Shown piece after piece: positions 39,609 through 49,113 of a DNA stretch of 64,000 nt (position 1 is the first letter of the stretch; every line of letters begins with the position of its first letter). Source of the DNA: Desulfobulbus sp. GTDB lineage: Bacteria; Desulfobacterota; Desulfobulbia; Desulfobulbales; Desulfobulbaceae. Made by a program: the position numbers and the translations under genes. The notes under the pieces are model-generated. The model had not been told where the DNA came from. It did no database searches and saw nothing but the letters and a program-made list of their open reading frames with translations. Location: positions 1 to 64,000 of the forward strand of contig WRFD01000002.1 of assembly GCA_009778955.1 (NCBI GenBank). The letters run 5' to 3'.

Positions 39609-41294
39609 ATGAACTCGAACAATTTCTTTATTGAATTTCTGCGACTGGCCAAGCTGTACTGGTGCTCTGAGCACAAGCTGAGGGTCCGGGGCCTGGTCAT
39701 CTTTCTGGCGATCCTCACCGTGCTGCAAATGGTCATGGCGGTGTTGATGACCCAATGGAGCGCCGCCCTGTTCAATGCCTTGGAGCAGCACTCCATGAGG
39801 GGCCTGCTGGTCCAGATCGGCCTGCTGGTCCTCCTGTTTTTCGCCGACATGGCGCTGACCGGCACCCACCTGGTCACCAAGCGGAATCTGCAGATCTCCT
39901 GGCGCGGCTGGCTGACCGAGTATGTTTTCTCCCGCTGGATGGATGCGGGCCGTCATTACTTGATCACCCCCTTGCCGGGCGAACATGACAACCCGGACGG
40001 CCGCATCGCCGAGGATTGCCGGGTGACCACCGAATCGGCGGTCATCCTGGGCCATTCGCTGCTGTACAGCATCATGTTGCTAGTCGGCTTCACCGACGTG
40101 CTCTGGTCCCGCTCAGGGGTGGTGACGCTCGATCTGGGCTTTACCCAAATCACCATTTACGGGCATCTGGTCTGGATTGCGATCATCTACTCGGCGCTGG
40201 TCTCCTGGTTCGGTTGGCTGCTGGGAAGACCTCTGACCGGCGCCACCAACGCCCGCCAGTCGGCGGAGGCCAACTTTCGCGCCAGTCTGCTGGATGCGCA
40301 GGAGAACAGCCAGGCCATCGCCCTGATCCATGCCGAGGAGTGCGAGCGGAGCCATTTCCGCGGCCTGTTCCTTAAAATCCAGGAGATCTGGAACTCCCAG
40401 ACCAAGGCCTGGCGGAACATAACCATGTTCGGCGCGGGTTACGCCACCTTTTCCATGGCCTTCCCGCTCCTGATTGCCGCCCCTCGCTACATCGCTGGCA
40501 AAATTACCCTGGGCTCCCTGGTGCAATCCGCCCAGGCCTTTCAGCACATGACCTCGGCCCTGTCATGGCCGGCCAACAACCTGGGCGGGATCGCCGAGTG
40601 GCGCGCCTCAGTGGAACGCATCCTGAGCCTGTTGAAGTCGCTTGAGCATGTGGACCAGGAGGTGGCCAAAACCGAGCATCGTATCCAATTGGTCTGTTCG
40701 GATCGGCCGATGCTCGCCTTCCGTCAGGTCAGAATCGGCAAATACGAGGGCACGACCTTGACGCAGGAAATCTCCATGGAAATCGGCCAGGGCGAGCATG
40801 TCCTTATCACCGGCAGCGCCATCACCAGTGCCCAACTGTTCCGCGCCATCGCCGGAGTACGGCCTTGGGGCAGCGGCGTGATCGAACTGCCCAGCCAGGG
40901 CCGGCTGTTCTTCATGCCGCCCCAGCCGTACCTGCCCACCGGCACCCTGCGCTACGCCATCGGCTATCCCGCCTCCCGTCGGGTTTTCACCCAAGAGCAG
41001 ATCGAGCAGGCTCTGCGCCTGGTGGGGCTTGAGCGCCTGATCAGGCAGCTCGACCGGCGGGAACATTGGGCCAATATCCTCACCCCAGAGGAACAACAGC
41101 GCCTGGGCATGGTGCGCCTGCTGCTCAACCGGCCCGAGTGGGTTTTTCTCCAGGAATCCTTCGATTCCCTAGAGCCAGAGGACGAGAAGCTGATGCTGGA
41201 TTTGATCCGCGAACAGTTACCCGATGCCACTCTGCTGGCGATCTCCCATTCGGACGACGGCAACGCCTTTTACACCCGGCATCTGGCTTTGTAG
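39609..41294 (+). CDS. SbmA/YddA-type ABC transporter with degenerate nucleotide-binding domain
   Basis: N-terminal SbmA/BacA-like membrane domain (NWRGWLTEYVFSRWMDAGRHY-like region; NPDGRIAEDCRVTTE); C-terminal NBD-like domain (LFRAIAGVRPWGSGVIELP...FMPPQPYLPTGTLRYAIGYP) lacking Walker A GK[ST]. Confidence 0.85.
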   Translation: MNSNNFFIEFLRLAKLYWCSEHKLRVRGLVIFLAILTVLQMVMAVLMTQWSAALFNALEQHSMRGLLVQIGLLVLLFFADMALTGTHLVTKRNLQISWRGWLTEYVFSRWMDAGRHYLITPLPGEHDNPDGRIAEDCRVTTESAVILGHSLLYSIMLLVGFTDVLWSRSGVVTLDLGFTQITIYGHLVWIAIIYSALVSWFGWLLGRPLTGATNARQSAEANFRASLLDAQENSQAIALIHAEECERSHFRGLFLKIQEIWNSQTKAWRNITMFGAGYATFSMAFPLLIAAPRYIAGKITLGSLVQSAQAFQHMTSALSWPANNLGGIAEWRASVERILSLLKSLEHVDQEVAKTEHRIQLVCSDRPMLAFRQVRIGKYEGTTLTQEISMEIGQGEHVLITGSAITSAQLFRAIAGVRPWGSGVIELPSQGRLFFMPPQPYLPTGTLRYAIGYPASRRVFTQEQIEQALRLVGLERLIRQLDRREHWANILTPEEQQRLGMVRLLLNRPEWVFLQESFDSLEPEDEKLMLDLIREQLPDATLLAISHSDDGNAFYTRHLAL

Positions 41295-41327
41295 AAACGA
41301 TATATTTTTCTCACAACAGGAGGTTCC

Positions 41328-42509
41328 ATGACAAGTGCAAGGGTGAACGAATATGGCGGCAAACTGCGAGGGGTCAATCTCGGCGGTTGGCTGGTGTTGG
41401 AGAAGTGGATCACTCCCAGCCTGTTTACGGGACTTCGGGCCACCGACGAGACCTCCTACTGTGTCGAGCTAGGCGAGGCCGAGGCCACGCGGCGCCTGCA
41501 TCGCCACTGGGACACCTTCATCACCCGCGACGACTTTGCCTGGCTGGCCCTGGTGGGCGTCAACACGGTGAGGCTGCCGGTCGGCCACTGGCTGTTCGGC
41601 AAGGATTACCCCTATCACCGTGCCTATGGCGAGACGCGCTATCCTTTTGTGGAGGGAGGAGTCGAGATCGTCGACCGGGTCTTTCAGTGGGCCGAGGAGT
41701 TCGGCCTGCGGGTGCTGCTGGATCTCCATGCCGCGCCGGGCTGCCAGAACGGCTTTGACAACGGCGGCATTCTGGGCGTGTGCGAGTGGCACACCAAGGA
41801 GGAGTACATCCAGCACTCGCTGGAGATATTGGAGAAGCTGGCGCGGCGCTACGGCAGCCAGCCGGCGCTGCACGGCATCCAGGCGCTCAACGAGCCGAGT
41901 TGGGACATCCCCACCGAGGTGCTCAAACGCTACACCACCGAGGCCTATCACCGCATCCGACGCCACTGCCCAGCCGAGCGGACAACCGTGGTGTTCCATG
42001 ACGGTTTCCGCGATTTCCGCGAGTATGCCGGCTTTCTCCAGGCCCCGGAATTCCGGAACGTGGCCATCGACATCCACCGTTACCAGTGCTTCGTGCGCAG
42101 CGACCTCGACATGGACATCTTTGGCCACATCCGCATGAGCGCCGTGAATCTGCGTGAAGAGGTCGAGACCATAGTCCGCGAGTCGGGATATCAGGTCTAT
42201 TGCGGGGAATGGAGCCTGGGGCTGGATATGAAGGTGGTGTCGCTCTGGGCGGAGGGGCCCTTTAACCATGCCCTGGAATCCATGGACGAATTCCAAATGG
42301 CGACCGCCCTGCGCGGCTTTGCCGCAGCCCAGCTCCTGGCTTTCGAGCAAGGCGCCGGCTGGTTTTTCTGGACCTACCGCACCGAGACCACTCCGGAATG
42401 GAGCTATCGCGACTGCGTGGGCCAGGGCATCATTCCCGACCTGGGCCGGCCGGATCAGATGGCGGGCGTCCGCACCATTTTAGGGCGGGCCACCCAGAAG
42501 GCGTCGTGA
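41328..42509 (+). CDS. Glycoside hydrolase family 5 (exo-1,3-beta-glucanase-like)
   Basis: LRGVNLGGWLVLEKWITPSLF, VRLPVGHWLFG, LLDLHAAPGCQNGFDNGG, ALNEPSWD, YCGEWSLGLDMK: fungal EXG1-like motifs. Confidence 0.88.
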   Translation: MTSARVNEYGGKLRGVNLGGWLVLEKWITPSLFTGLRATDETSYCVELGEAEATRRLHRHWDTFITRDDFAWLALVGVNTVRLPVGHWLFGKDYPYHRAYGETRYPFVEGGVEIVDRVFQWAEEFGLRVLLDLHAAPGCQNGFDNGGILGVCEWHTKEEYIQHSLEILEKLARRYGSQPALHGIQALNEPSWDIPTEVLKRYTTEAYHRIRRHCPAERTTVVFHDGFRDFREYAGFLQAPEFRNVAIDIHRYQCFVRSDLDMDIFGHIRMSAVNLREEVETIVRESGYQVYCGEWSLGLDMKVVSLWAEGPFNHALESMDEFQMATALRGFAAAQLLAFEQGAGWFFWTYRTETTPEWSYRDCVGQGIIPDLGRPDQMAGVRTILGRATQKAS

Positions 42510-42529
42510 ATCGGAGAGGCAAAGCGATC

Positions 42530-43315
42530 ATGATCAGAGTCATGAGCTTCAATATCCGCTACGGCCTGGCCCCTGACGGAGAAAACCACTGGCACAACCG
42601 AAAGCGGCTGGCGCTCACCCGCATCCAGGCCTTTGGCCCCGACCTGGTGGGCCTTCAGGAGTGCCGCGATGACGAACAACAGGCCGCATTTATCCGCCAA
42701 GGCCTGCCAGGCTACCATTTTTACGGCATCCATCGAGGGGGGGGCGGAGATACGGCCTTGGAAATGGCCCCCCTGCTGTTTCGGCAGGCCACGTTCACCC
42801 TGCTCGACGCCGGCTGCTTCTGGCTGAGCGAAACCCCGGAGGTTCCGGGCAGTATGAGCTGGGGCAGCGCTTATGCGCGCACAGTGAGCTGGGCCAAACT
42901 CTCCTGCAGGGCCACCGGCCGGGTGCTGACCTACGCCAACACCCATTTCGACTACGAACCCGAGGCCGTGGTCAACCATGCCCGCTGTCTGCGGCATTGG
43001 CTCGACCAGGTCGGCAAGGAGATGCCGCTGATTCTGACCGGCGACTTCAATGCCGACAAGGCCGGCGAATCGTACCTGCTGCTGACCGGCGGCGGCCTGG
43101 GCGATGCCTTCCGGCTGGCGCATCCGCATGGACAGGACGAGATCACCTACCATGCCTACGACGACCTGGAAGATAAGGAGCGAGCGGCCATCGACTGGAT
43201 TCTGGTTTCCAACCATTTCCGTGTGAAGGAGGTTCAGGTCGACCGCAGCCGCGAAGGCCGGCTCTTCCCCTCGGATCATTATCCCATCACCGCCCTGCTC
43301 GACTGGCGGGAATAG
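42530..43315 (+). CDS. Endonuclease/exonuclease/phosphatase family protein
   Basis: MSFNIRYGLAPDGENHWHNRK, DLVGLQE, TGDFNADKAG, AAIDWILVS, LFPSDHYPITALLDW. Confidence 0.88.
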   Translation: MIRVMSFNIRYGLAPDGENHWHNRKRLALTRIQAFGPDLVGLQECRDDEQQAAFIRQGLPGYHFYGIHRGGGGDTALEMAPLLFRQATFTLLDAGCFWLSETPEVPGSMSWGSAYARTVSWAKLSCRATGRVLTYANTHFDYEPEAVVNHARCLRHWLDQVGKEMPLILTGDFNADKAGESYLLLTGGGLGDAFRLAHPHGQDEITYHAYDDLEDKERAAIDWILVSNHFRVKEVQVDRSREGRLFPSDHYPITALLDWRE

Positions 43316-43442
43316 GCGCGCGGCAGGCGGAGGGAGGGCAGCTCATGCCATTTCTCAATCAAAACTTCCACCATGGTTTCCGTCGTTGCGAACACAGCGA
43401 TGAGAAATATAGCAAATATTTCAGTTTGTTATTGTTACAGCT

Positions 43443-43530
43443 ATGGAAACTCCTCCCTACGGTCGAAATGACAAAAAGTCAAGCGGTCGAAATGGCACCT
43501 TCGCTCAGTGCAGGCTTCGCCAGGGATCAT
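43443..43530. repeat. REP-like extragenic repeat remnant
   Basis: CGGTCGAAATGACAAAAAGTCAAGCGGTCGAAATGGCACCTTCGCTCAGTGCAGGCTTCGCCAGG: direct repeat of CGGTCGAAATG; resembles the dispersed GTCATTTCGACCG-type repeat of many bacteria. Confidence 0.4.
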
Positions 43531-43959
43531 GTTCGGTGGTGAATGACCTTATTAACCCGAACTTTGATCTAGTATTTGACGCAATTCGGCGTCATATTGA
43601 TTTTTTTTACAATGACAGCCTGTGCCTACTGGGTACAAGCGGGATTGATTCCGAGCAGTTGGAAGGATTTGTCTTGTAGAGCGGTAGGCCGGGTGGTCAG
43701 CACGATCTTGACTGCGGGATTGAGCCGGGTGTGGGTGATGTTTTTTTGCATCAGTAACGGCTAGCAGATCTTGGCGAAAGATGGCTTGGAACTTGTTGCT
43801 GTTTCGTAAAATTCAACACCTTGTCAGATTTATCCCACGCGCCGTAAAACCCTGCCGTTCAGGGCGAGGATATAAGGCGCTTTCCGTTAAGATTGTTGCT
43901 TTTTTCTGCAATTTTGCGTACAATGTTGCATATAATCTTAAAGCATTAACTGTCTTGAT

Positions 43960-44310
43960 ATGCGCGCCTATACCTTTAAGCTGTATCGTTCAAAGCGAAA
44001 CAAACACCTGCACCGGAAAATCAATATCGCCGGGATGATCTATAACCATCTCATCGCCTTGCATCGGCGGTACTACAGATTGTTTGGCAAGGGCATCAGT
44101 GCAAATAGAGTAAAGCTTCATATCACCCGGCTCAAGAAGACCAAGCGTTTCGCCTTCTGGAGCAAGCTCGGTTCCCAGGCGATGCAAGATGTTGCCGAGC
44201 GCGTCGACCGGGCCTGCAAGCTCTTCTTCCGCAACATGAAACACGAGGTTAAAACTCCACAGGATAACTGCGTCTTCGTTTTGCCCAAATTCGGTTTTTT
44301 CAATGATTAG
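43960..44310 (+). pseudogene. Truncated TnpB (IS200/IS605 OrfB) N-terminal fragment
   Basis: MRAYTFKLYRSKRNKHLHRKINIAGMIYNHLIALHRRYYRLFGKGISANRVKLHITRLKKTKRFAFWSKLGSQAMQDVAERVDRACKLFFRNMK is TnpB N-terminal domain; the RuvC catalytic part is absent. Confidence 0.75.
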
Positions 44311-44536
44311 GACGCCAAGGAGACCGTAGTGTTCGGTTTATAAACAACAGCATCAGCCAGCCAGGCTGACAATCGCCCTCTGCAGACACAACAGAGCGGG
44401 TCCGACAAAAGGGGGCACGGATTCAGGTTCTGGTTAATAAGCCGCCATCTATTCAATCAACCGTTTTTCCGCAAAATTCGCTGGAGAAGATGTCAAGGAG
44501 CAGCGGTGATCTCATTACAAACGGCAACAAGATAAA

Positions 44537-47176
44537 ATGGAACAGAGCAGCTTGCAATCTATCATAGTGTTAATATTGATTCTAACTGGACAGTATTATC
44601 TGATCATTGGAATTTTTGCATTTAAGCAAGATGTTAAATCAAGAATCAGACAAGATTACATGCTTTCAAAATTTTGTCTATATATATGGAGTACATCATA
44701 TGCAATCATGACGGTATCAAGCACACATGATTGTATGTTTGTATTTTGGTCAATAGGTTACACCGGAAGCTGTTTTTTCTTTGCAACATGGTTAGTATTT
44801 TTGGCACATCTAACCGAATTAAAATATTTTTATAACAAAAAAAATATTATTTTTTTATACATAATTACTTTGGTGGTTTGTGTTTTAGGGATAACCTCTG
44901 GAGAGGTTTCTTTTGTAAAAACAGAATATGGAAGTCAATTTTTATATAATGACAGTCTTATTTTTAAAATTTCGTTTATATATAATACAATGCTTATTGT
45001 ATTTTTTTATATTATACAACTTTTGTGGTTATTTGGATCAAAATTTAGACGCCATAAAAAACAAGCTGTTATTTTTACAATTCTTACTATTGTGATAACT
45101 CCTTTCGGTCTTGTGTTTGACTTCGTGATGCCGACATTTTCTGATTTTACATTTTCACCGTTAACAACGGTGTTTATTTTAATAATTGCTATTCGATTTT
45201 CTATATTGTTAGAGAAAAATAAATCATTAAATATAACTGCTGAAAATGCTTCTGATATAATATTTAAATTGATAGAAATTCCCATATTTTTCCTTAGCAA
45301 TAGGGATAGTATAGTTCTTGCGAATAATTCAACAATTGATCTGCTGGGAAAAATTTCAAGAAATATAAAAAATAAAAATATTTATGATATTTTGTGTACA
45401 AACAATAATAATATAGACAGGAATCTTTTTTCTAATTGCTTTAGTCATAATTTGATAAATTTGAATATTTCTGGTGAAAATAAAATTTATGACGTGTCGC
45501 TTGATATTAAAAAAGATGATTACGGGGATGTTTTTAGTAAAATTGTTATTTTTAGAGATATAACAGATATACATAATGCTCTTGATCGTGCTATGGAGGC
45601 TAGTAGGGCAAAGGGTGATTTTCTGTCCAGAATGAGTCATGAGATGAGGACTCCATTGAATGCAATCATTGGAATGGCTAAAATTGGAATAGATAGTAAT
45701 GATAATGATAAGATGTATTATTGCCTGGGGAAGATTAATGCCTCTTCCCGGCATTTGCTTGCATTGATTAATGACATACTTGATATGTCAAAAATTGAAT
45801 CTGGAAAAATTGAAATAAATGTAGAAAAATTCAAGTTAAATAATAAAATTGAAGAGATAATAAATGTTGTTTCTGTGAAATCTGAAGAGAAAGATATCGA
45901 TTTCATGGTGGATATTGATTCATCCATCCCGGATGAACTTATTGGGGATTCGTTGAGGCTGTCACAGGTGATAACAAATCTCTTGTCAAATGCCGTTAAA
46001 TTTACCCCGGAAAAGGGCGCCATTCATCTCGACATCAAGCTTGATACTCGTATCAATGAACATGAAAGCATCATATATGTTGAAGTTTCCGACACCGGTA
46101 TAGGTATACAGTCTGACCGCATGGAAAAGCTTTTTCACGCTTTTGAGCAGGTGGACGGCAGTATAGCCCGCCGCTTTGGAGGAACGGGTCTTGGGCTGGC
46201 TATTTCCAAAAAAATCGTGGAGATGATGGGTGGGCAAATTGGAGTCAGCAGCGAATTTGAAAAAGGCAGTCGCTTCTTTTTTACAATACCGGTGAAACAC
46301 GAGCACCCGATTGACCAGCACCCACTCCCTGATCCCTTGATCTACAAAGATATACGTGTCCTGGTTGTGGATGATTCATCGGAGGTGCGCGACTATTTTT
46401 CTCGTTTCATGGGCAAATTGGGAGTGAGTTGCGATTTATTTGATAACGGGAGCGCTGCTGTTGAAAGTATTAAAAAATCAACATTACAAGATAAATTCAA
46501 TATTGTATTCGTTGATCATTTAGTTAATAAGTTGGGCGGAATAGAAATAATTCGGGAAATAAAGAACATCTCAGAAAGCGTCATCGGTGTCGTTATGGTT
46601 CCTATTCTAAAATGGAGCTTAATGGAAAAAGAATCCGCTCAATCAGGAGTGGATAAATTTATTCAAAAACCATTGATAAGCGCGTCAATCGTTAAACTTA
46701 TTAATAACATTATTAATATAGATGAGCATTATAAAAATATTGAGCACGATAACCAAGGTTCGCTGAAAGATATTTTTAAATATAACCATGTTTTATTGGT
46801 TGAAGATATTGAATTGAACAGAGAAATAGTCCAAGCGCTCCTTGAAGAAACCGGGGTTGCTATGGATTTTGCAGAAGATGGGCGGAAAGCACTGCATGTC
46901 TTCATGGAGCATCCCGCCAAGTACGACCTGATTCTCATGGATATGCAAATGCCTGTGATGGACGGTCTGGAAGCCACCAGAGAAATACGCTCGCTGAATT
47001 TGCCGAGAGCCAAGACGATTCCTATTGTGGCCATGACCGCCAATGCTTTTAAGGAAGACGTGGATGCCTGCCTTAAATCCGGCATGAATGATCACATTGG
47101 AAAACCGATAGATTTTGCCCTGTTAATTGAAAAAATGACCAAGTATCTTGCCTTGACTCACCCTGGTGAAGAATAA
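44537..47176 (+). CDS. Hybrid sensor histidine kinase with 7TM-like N-terminus and two receiver domains
   Basis: Multipass N-terminus, PAS-like region, H-box FLSRMSHEMRTPLNAIIG, N-box NLLSNAVKFT, RRFGGTGLGLAISKKIVEMMGG, REC1 VLVVDDSSEV, REC2 VLLVEDIELNREIV...LMDMQMPVMDG. Strikingly AT-rich. Confidence 0.9.
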   Translation: MEQSSLQSIIVLILILTGQYYLIIGIFAFKQDVKSRIRQDYMLSKFCLYIWSTSYAIMTVSSTHDCMFVFWSIGYTGSCFFFATWLVFLAHLTELKYFYNKKNIIFLYIITLVVCVLGITSGEVSFVKTEYGSQFLYNDSLIFKISFIYNTMLIVFFYIIQLLWLFGSKFRRHKKQAVIFTILTIVITPFGLVFDFVMPTFSDFTFSPLTTVFILIIAIRFSILLEKNKSLNITAENASDIIFKLIEIPIFFLSNRDSIVLANNSTIDLLGKISRNIKNKNIYDILCTNNNNIDRNLFSNCFSHNLINLNISGENKIYDVSLDIKKDDYGDVFSKIVIFRDITDIHNALDRAMEASRAKGDFLSRMSHEMRTPLNAIIGMAKIGIDSNDNDKMYYCLGKINASSRHLLALINDILDMSKIESGKIEINVEKFKLNNKIEEIINVVSVKSEEKDIDFMVDIDSSIPDELIGDSLRLSQVITNLLSNAVKFTPEKGAIHLDIKLDTRINEHESIIYVEVSDTGIGIQSDRMEKLFHAFEQVDGSIARRFGGTGLGLAISKKIVEMMGGQIGVSSEFEKGSRFFFTIPVKHEHPIDQHPLPDPLIYKDIRVLVVDDSSEVRDYFSRFMGKLGVSCDLFDNGSAAVESIKKSTLQDKFNIVFVDHLVNKLGGIEIIREIKNISESVIGVVMVPILKWSLMEKESAQSGVDKFIQKPLISASIVKLINNIINIDEHYKNIEHDNQGSLKDIFKYNHVLLVEDIELNREIVQALLEETGVAMDFAEDGRKALHVFMEHPAKYDLILMDMQMPVMDGLEATREIRSLNLPRAKTIPIVAMTANAFKEDVDACLKSGMNDHIGKPIDFALLIEKMTKYLALTHPGEE

Positions 47177-47454
47177 AAGGGCTCTTTTCACCAATCCGGG
47201 CAGGGGATGCAGATGAGGCGTCAGCTATCAGTATCCCGAAGGCTTCGTGGTTGATCTGATCCTTGGACGCAGAGATGCCGGGGCCGCCGAATCAATATCT
47301 TTGTGCCAAGTGGTTGCCGGTTGGGGTTGCCAACTGCACCTGCATGGTTTTTTAACGAATCCGGGCTTTGAGAGCGCATCACGTGGCGGCCACGGCTGTG
47401 CCGGTCGTCCCGGATGTTTGTCCATGATTTCTTTGACCCGTGAGGTGCATAGCC

Positions 47455-48276
47455 ATGAAAGCAACGTCTTCCCCCGCTCCCGCTTCCTTCACCTTGACCG
47501 ATCTGCCGACTGACCGGCTCCATCTCGTCTGGAGCGACGAGTTCGAGGGGCCTGCCGGCGCGCCGCCTGATCCTGCGAAATGGGAATGCGAACAAGGAGG
47601 CCACGGTTGGGGCAACGGCGAGTTGCAGTACTACACCGACAGCACCGAGAACGCGGCCCAAGATGGCAAAAGCTGCCTGTTGATCACGGCCCGGGCCGTG
47701 GCAGAGACCGAGCAGCGCCAGCGCGAATGCTGGTACGGCCCGAGCCGCTTCACCTCGGCCCGGCTACTGACGCGCGGGCGCTTCGCCTTCACCTATGGGC
47801 GGGTGGAGGCGCGCATCAAGCTCCCCTACGGGCAGGGTATCTGGCCGGCCTTCTGGATGCTGGGCGAGAACTTCAGCGAGGTGGGCTGGCCCGCTTGCGG
47901 CGAAATCGATATCATGGAACACATCGGCAGGGAGCCCGGCACTGTGCACGGCACCGTACACGGGCCCGGATACTGCGGCGGCGAAGGGATCGGCGGAGGG
48001 CTGACCTTGGCTGACGGCGCGTTGGTGCGGGACGATTTCCACGTTTTTGTGGTGGATTGGCAGCCGGACCGCATCCGGTGGTTCATGGACAACCAGATGT
48101 TTTTCGAACTGGGCCGGGAGCACATTCCCCAGGGGACGGCCTGGGCTTTCGATCATCCCTTCTTCCTGTTGATGAATGTGGCCGTGGGCGGGTACTGGCC
48201 GGGCAACCCCGACGAGACCACCGTCTTCCCCCAGACCATGACCATTGATTTTGTCCGGATTTATCAGGCCAGGTGA
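47455..48276 (+). CDS. Glycoside hydrolase family 16 (beta-1,3(4)-glucanase/laminarinase-like)
   Basis: LVWSDEFEG, ELQYYTDSTENA, GRVEARIKLPYGQGIWPAFWMLGENF, CGEIDIMEHIG (ExDxxE), no evident signal peptide. Confidence 0.9.
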   Translation: MKATSSPAPASFTLTDLPTDRLHLVWSDEFEGPAGAPPDPAKWECEQGGHGWGNGELQYYTDSTENAAQDGKSCLLITARAVAETEQRQRECWYGPSRFTSARLLTRGRFAFTYGRVEARIKLPYGQGIWPAFWMLGENFSEVGWPACGEIDIMEHIGREPGTVHGTVHGPGYCGGEGIGGGLTLADGALVRDDFHVFVVDWQPDRIRWFMDNQMFFELGREHIPQGTAWAFDHPFFLLMNVAVGGYWPGNPDETTVFPQTMTIDFVRIYQAR

Positions 48277-48409
48277 TGCGACCGGGCGGCAGCCAGCGGC
48301 CGGATGAAGAGTCCGCCGGCAAATGGCTGTCCTGTGTTTTGGTTTTTTTGCCCCAGCGGCATTGAGTATTGTTGGATAAGGTTGAACAACAGCGTCAAGG
48401 AGAAAGGAT

Positions 48410-48979
48410 ATGAAGGTTTACTACGAGCAGGAACTTCGCGAGGGATCGATCTTTGCAGTGGCAAGGAAAATGATGACTGCGGCGCGGACCGCCCCGAAGG
48501 CCAAGGGGGTGGACAATCTGGTTATCGCCCTGCTGAAGAGGGGCGGCATCGTCGAGGTGTCCGACACCCTCAAGACAATGGCGCGGCGGGATAAGCTGCC
48601 CGATTTTTTCCTGCGGGACGCGGTCAACATCCTCTCGGCCCAGGCACTAGTCGTGTTTGGCACCAAAATCTTGCCGGTGGGGCTGGACCACTGCGGTATG
48701 TGTGGCTTTGCCGATTGCGCGGAGAAGAACAAGCACCCGAATCATCCCTGCGTGTTCAATACCGGCGATCTCGGGATCGCCATGGGTTCCGCCGCCAGCG
48801 TGGCCATGGACCACAGGGTCGACAACCGCATCATGTATACGGTCGGGCGGGCGGTGTTGGAAATGGGGATCCTCGGCGAGGAGGTCAGGATCGTGTACGG
48901 CATGCCCCTGAGCGCCAGCGGCAAGAATCCGTTCATGGACAGGGACAATGACGCCCTGGTCAAGCTTGCCGGGCAGTGA
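48410..48979 (+). CDS. DUF2148 (ferredoxin-domain-containing) protein
   Basis: ARTAPKAKGVDNLVIALL; LDHCGMCGFADCAEKNKHPNHPCVFNTGDLGIAMGSA Cys-rich motif. Confidence 0.8.
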   Translation: MKVYYEQELREGSIFAVARKMMTAARTAPKAKGVDNLVIALLKRGGIVEVSDTLKTMARRDKLPDFFLRDAVNILSAQALVVFGTKILPVGLDHCGMCGFADCAEKNKHPNHPCVFNTGDLGIAMGSAASVAMDHRVDNRIMYTVGRAVLEMGILGEEVRIVYGMPLSASGKNPFMDRDNDALVKLAGQ

Positions 48980-49032
48980 TCGCCCCGGCCCGGGCGCGGC
49001 CATTGTGCGCTGCCGGGACCCGCTGGATTAAG

Positions 49033-49067
49033 CCGGATCAAGCCGCAACAGCCGCGGCCTGATCCGG
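49033..49067 (+). terminator. Putative hairpin terminator after the DUF2148 gene
   Basis: CCGGATCAAGCCGC-aacagcc-GCGGCCTGATCCGG (one mismatch) followed by a T-rich stretch. Confidence 0.5.
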
Positions 49068-49113
49068 AACCGTTTCCTCTCTTTTTTCCTTTGTCGGGCG
49101 ATGAGCCCGCTTG

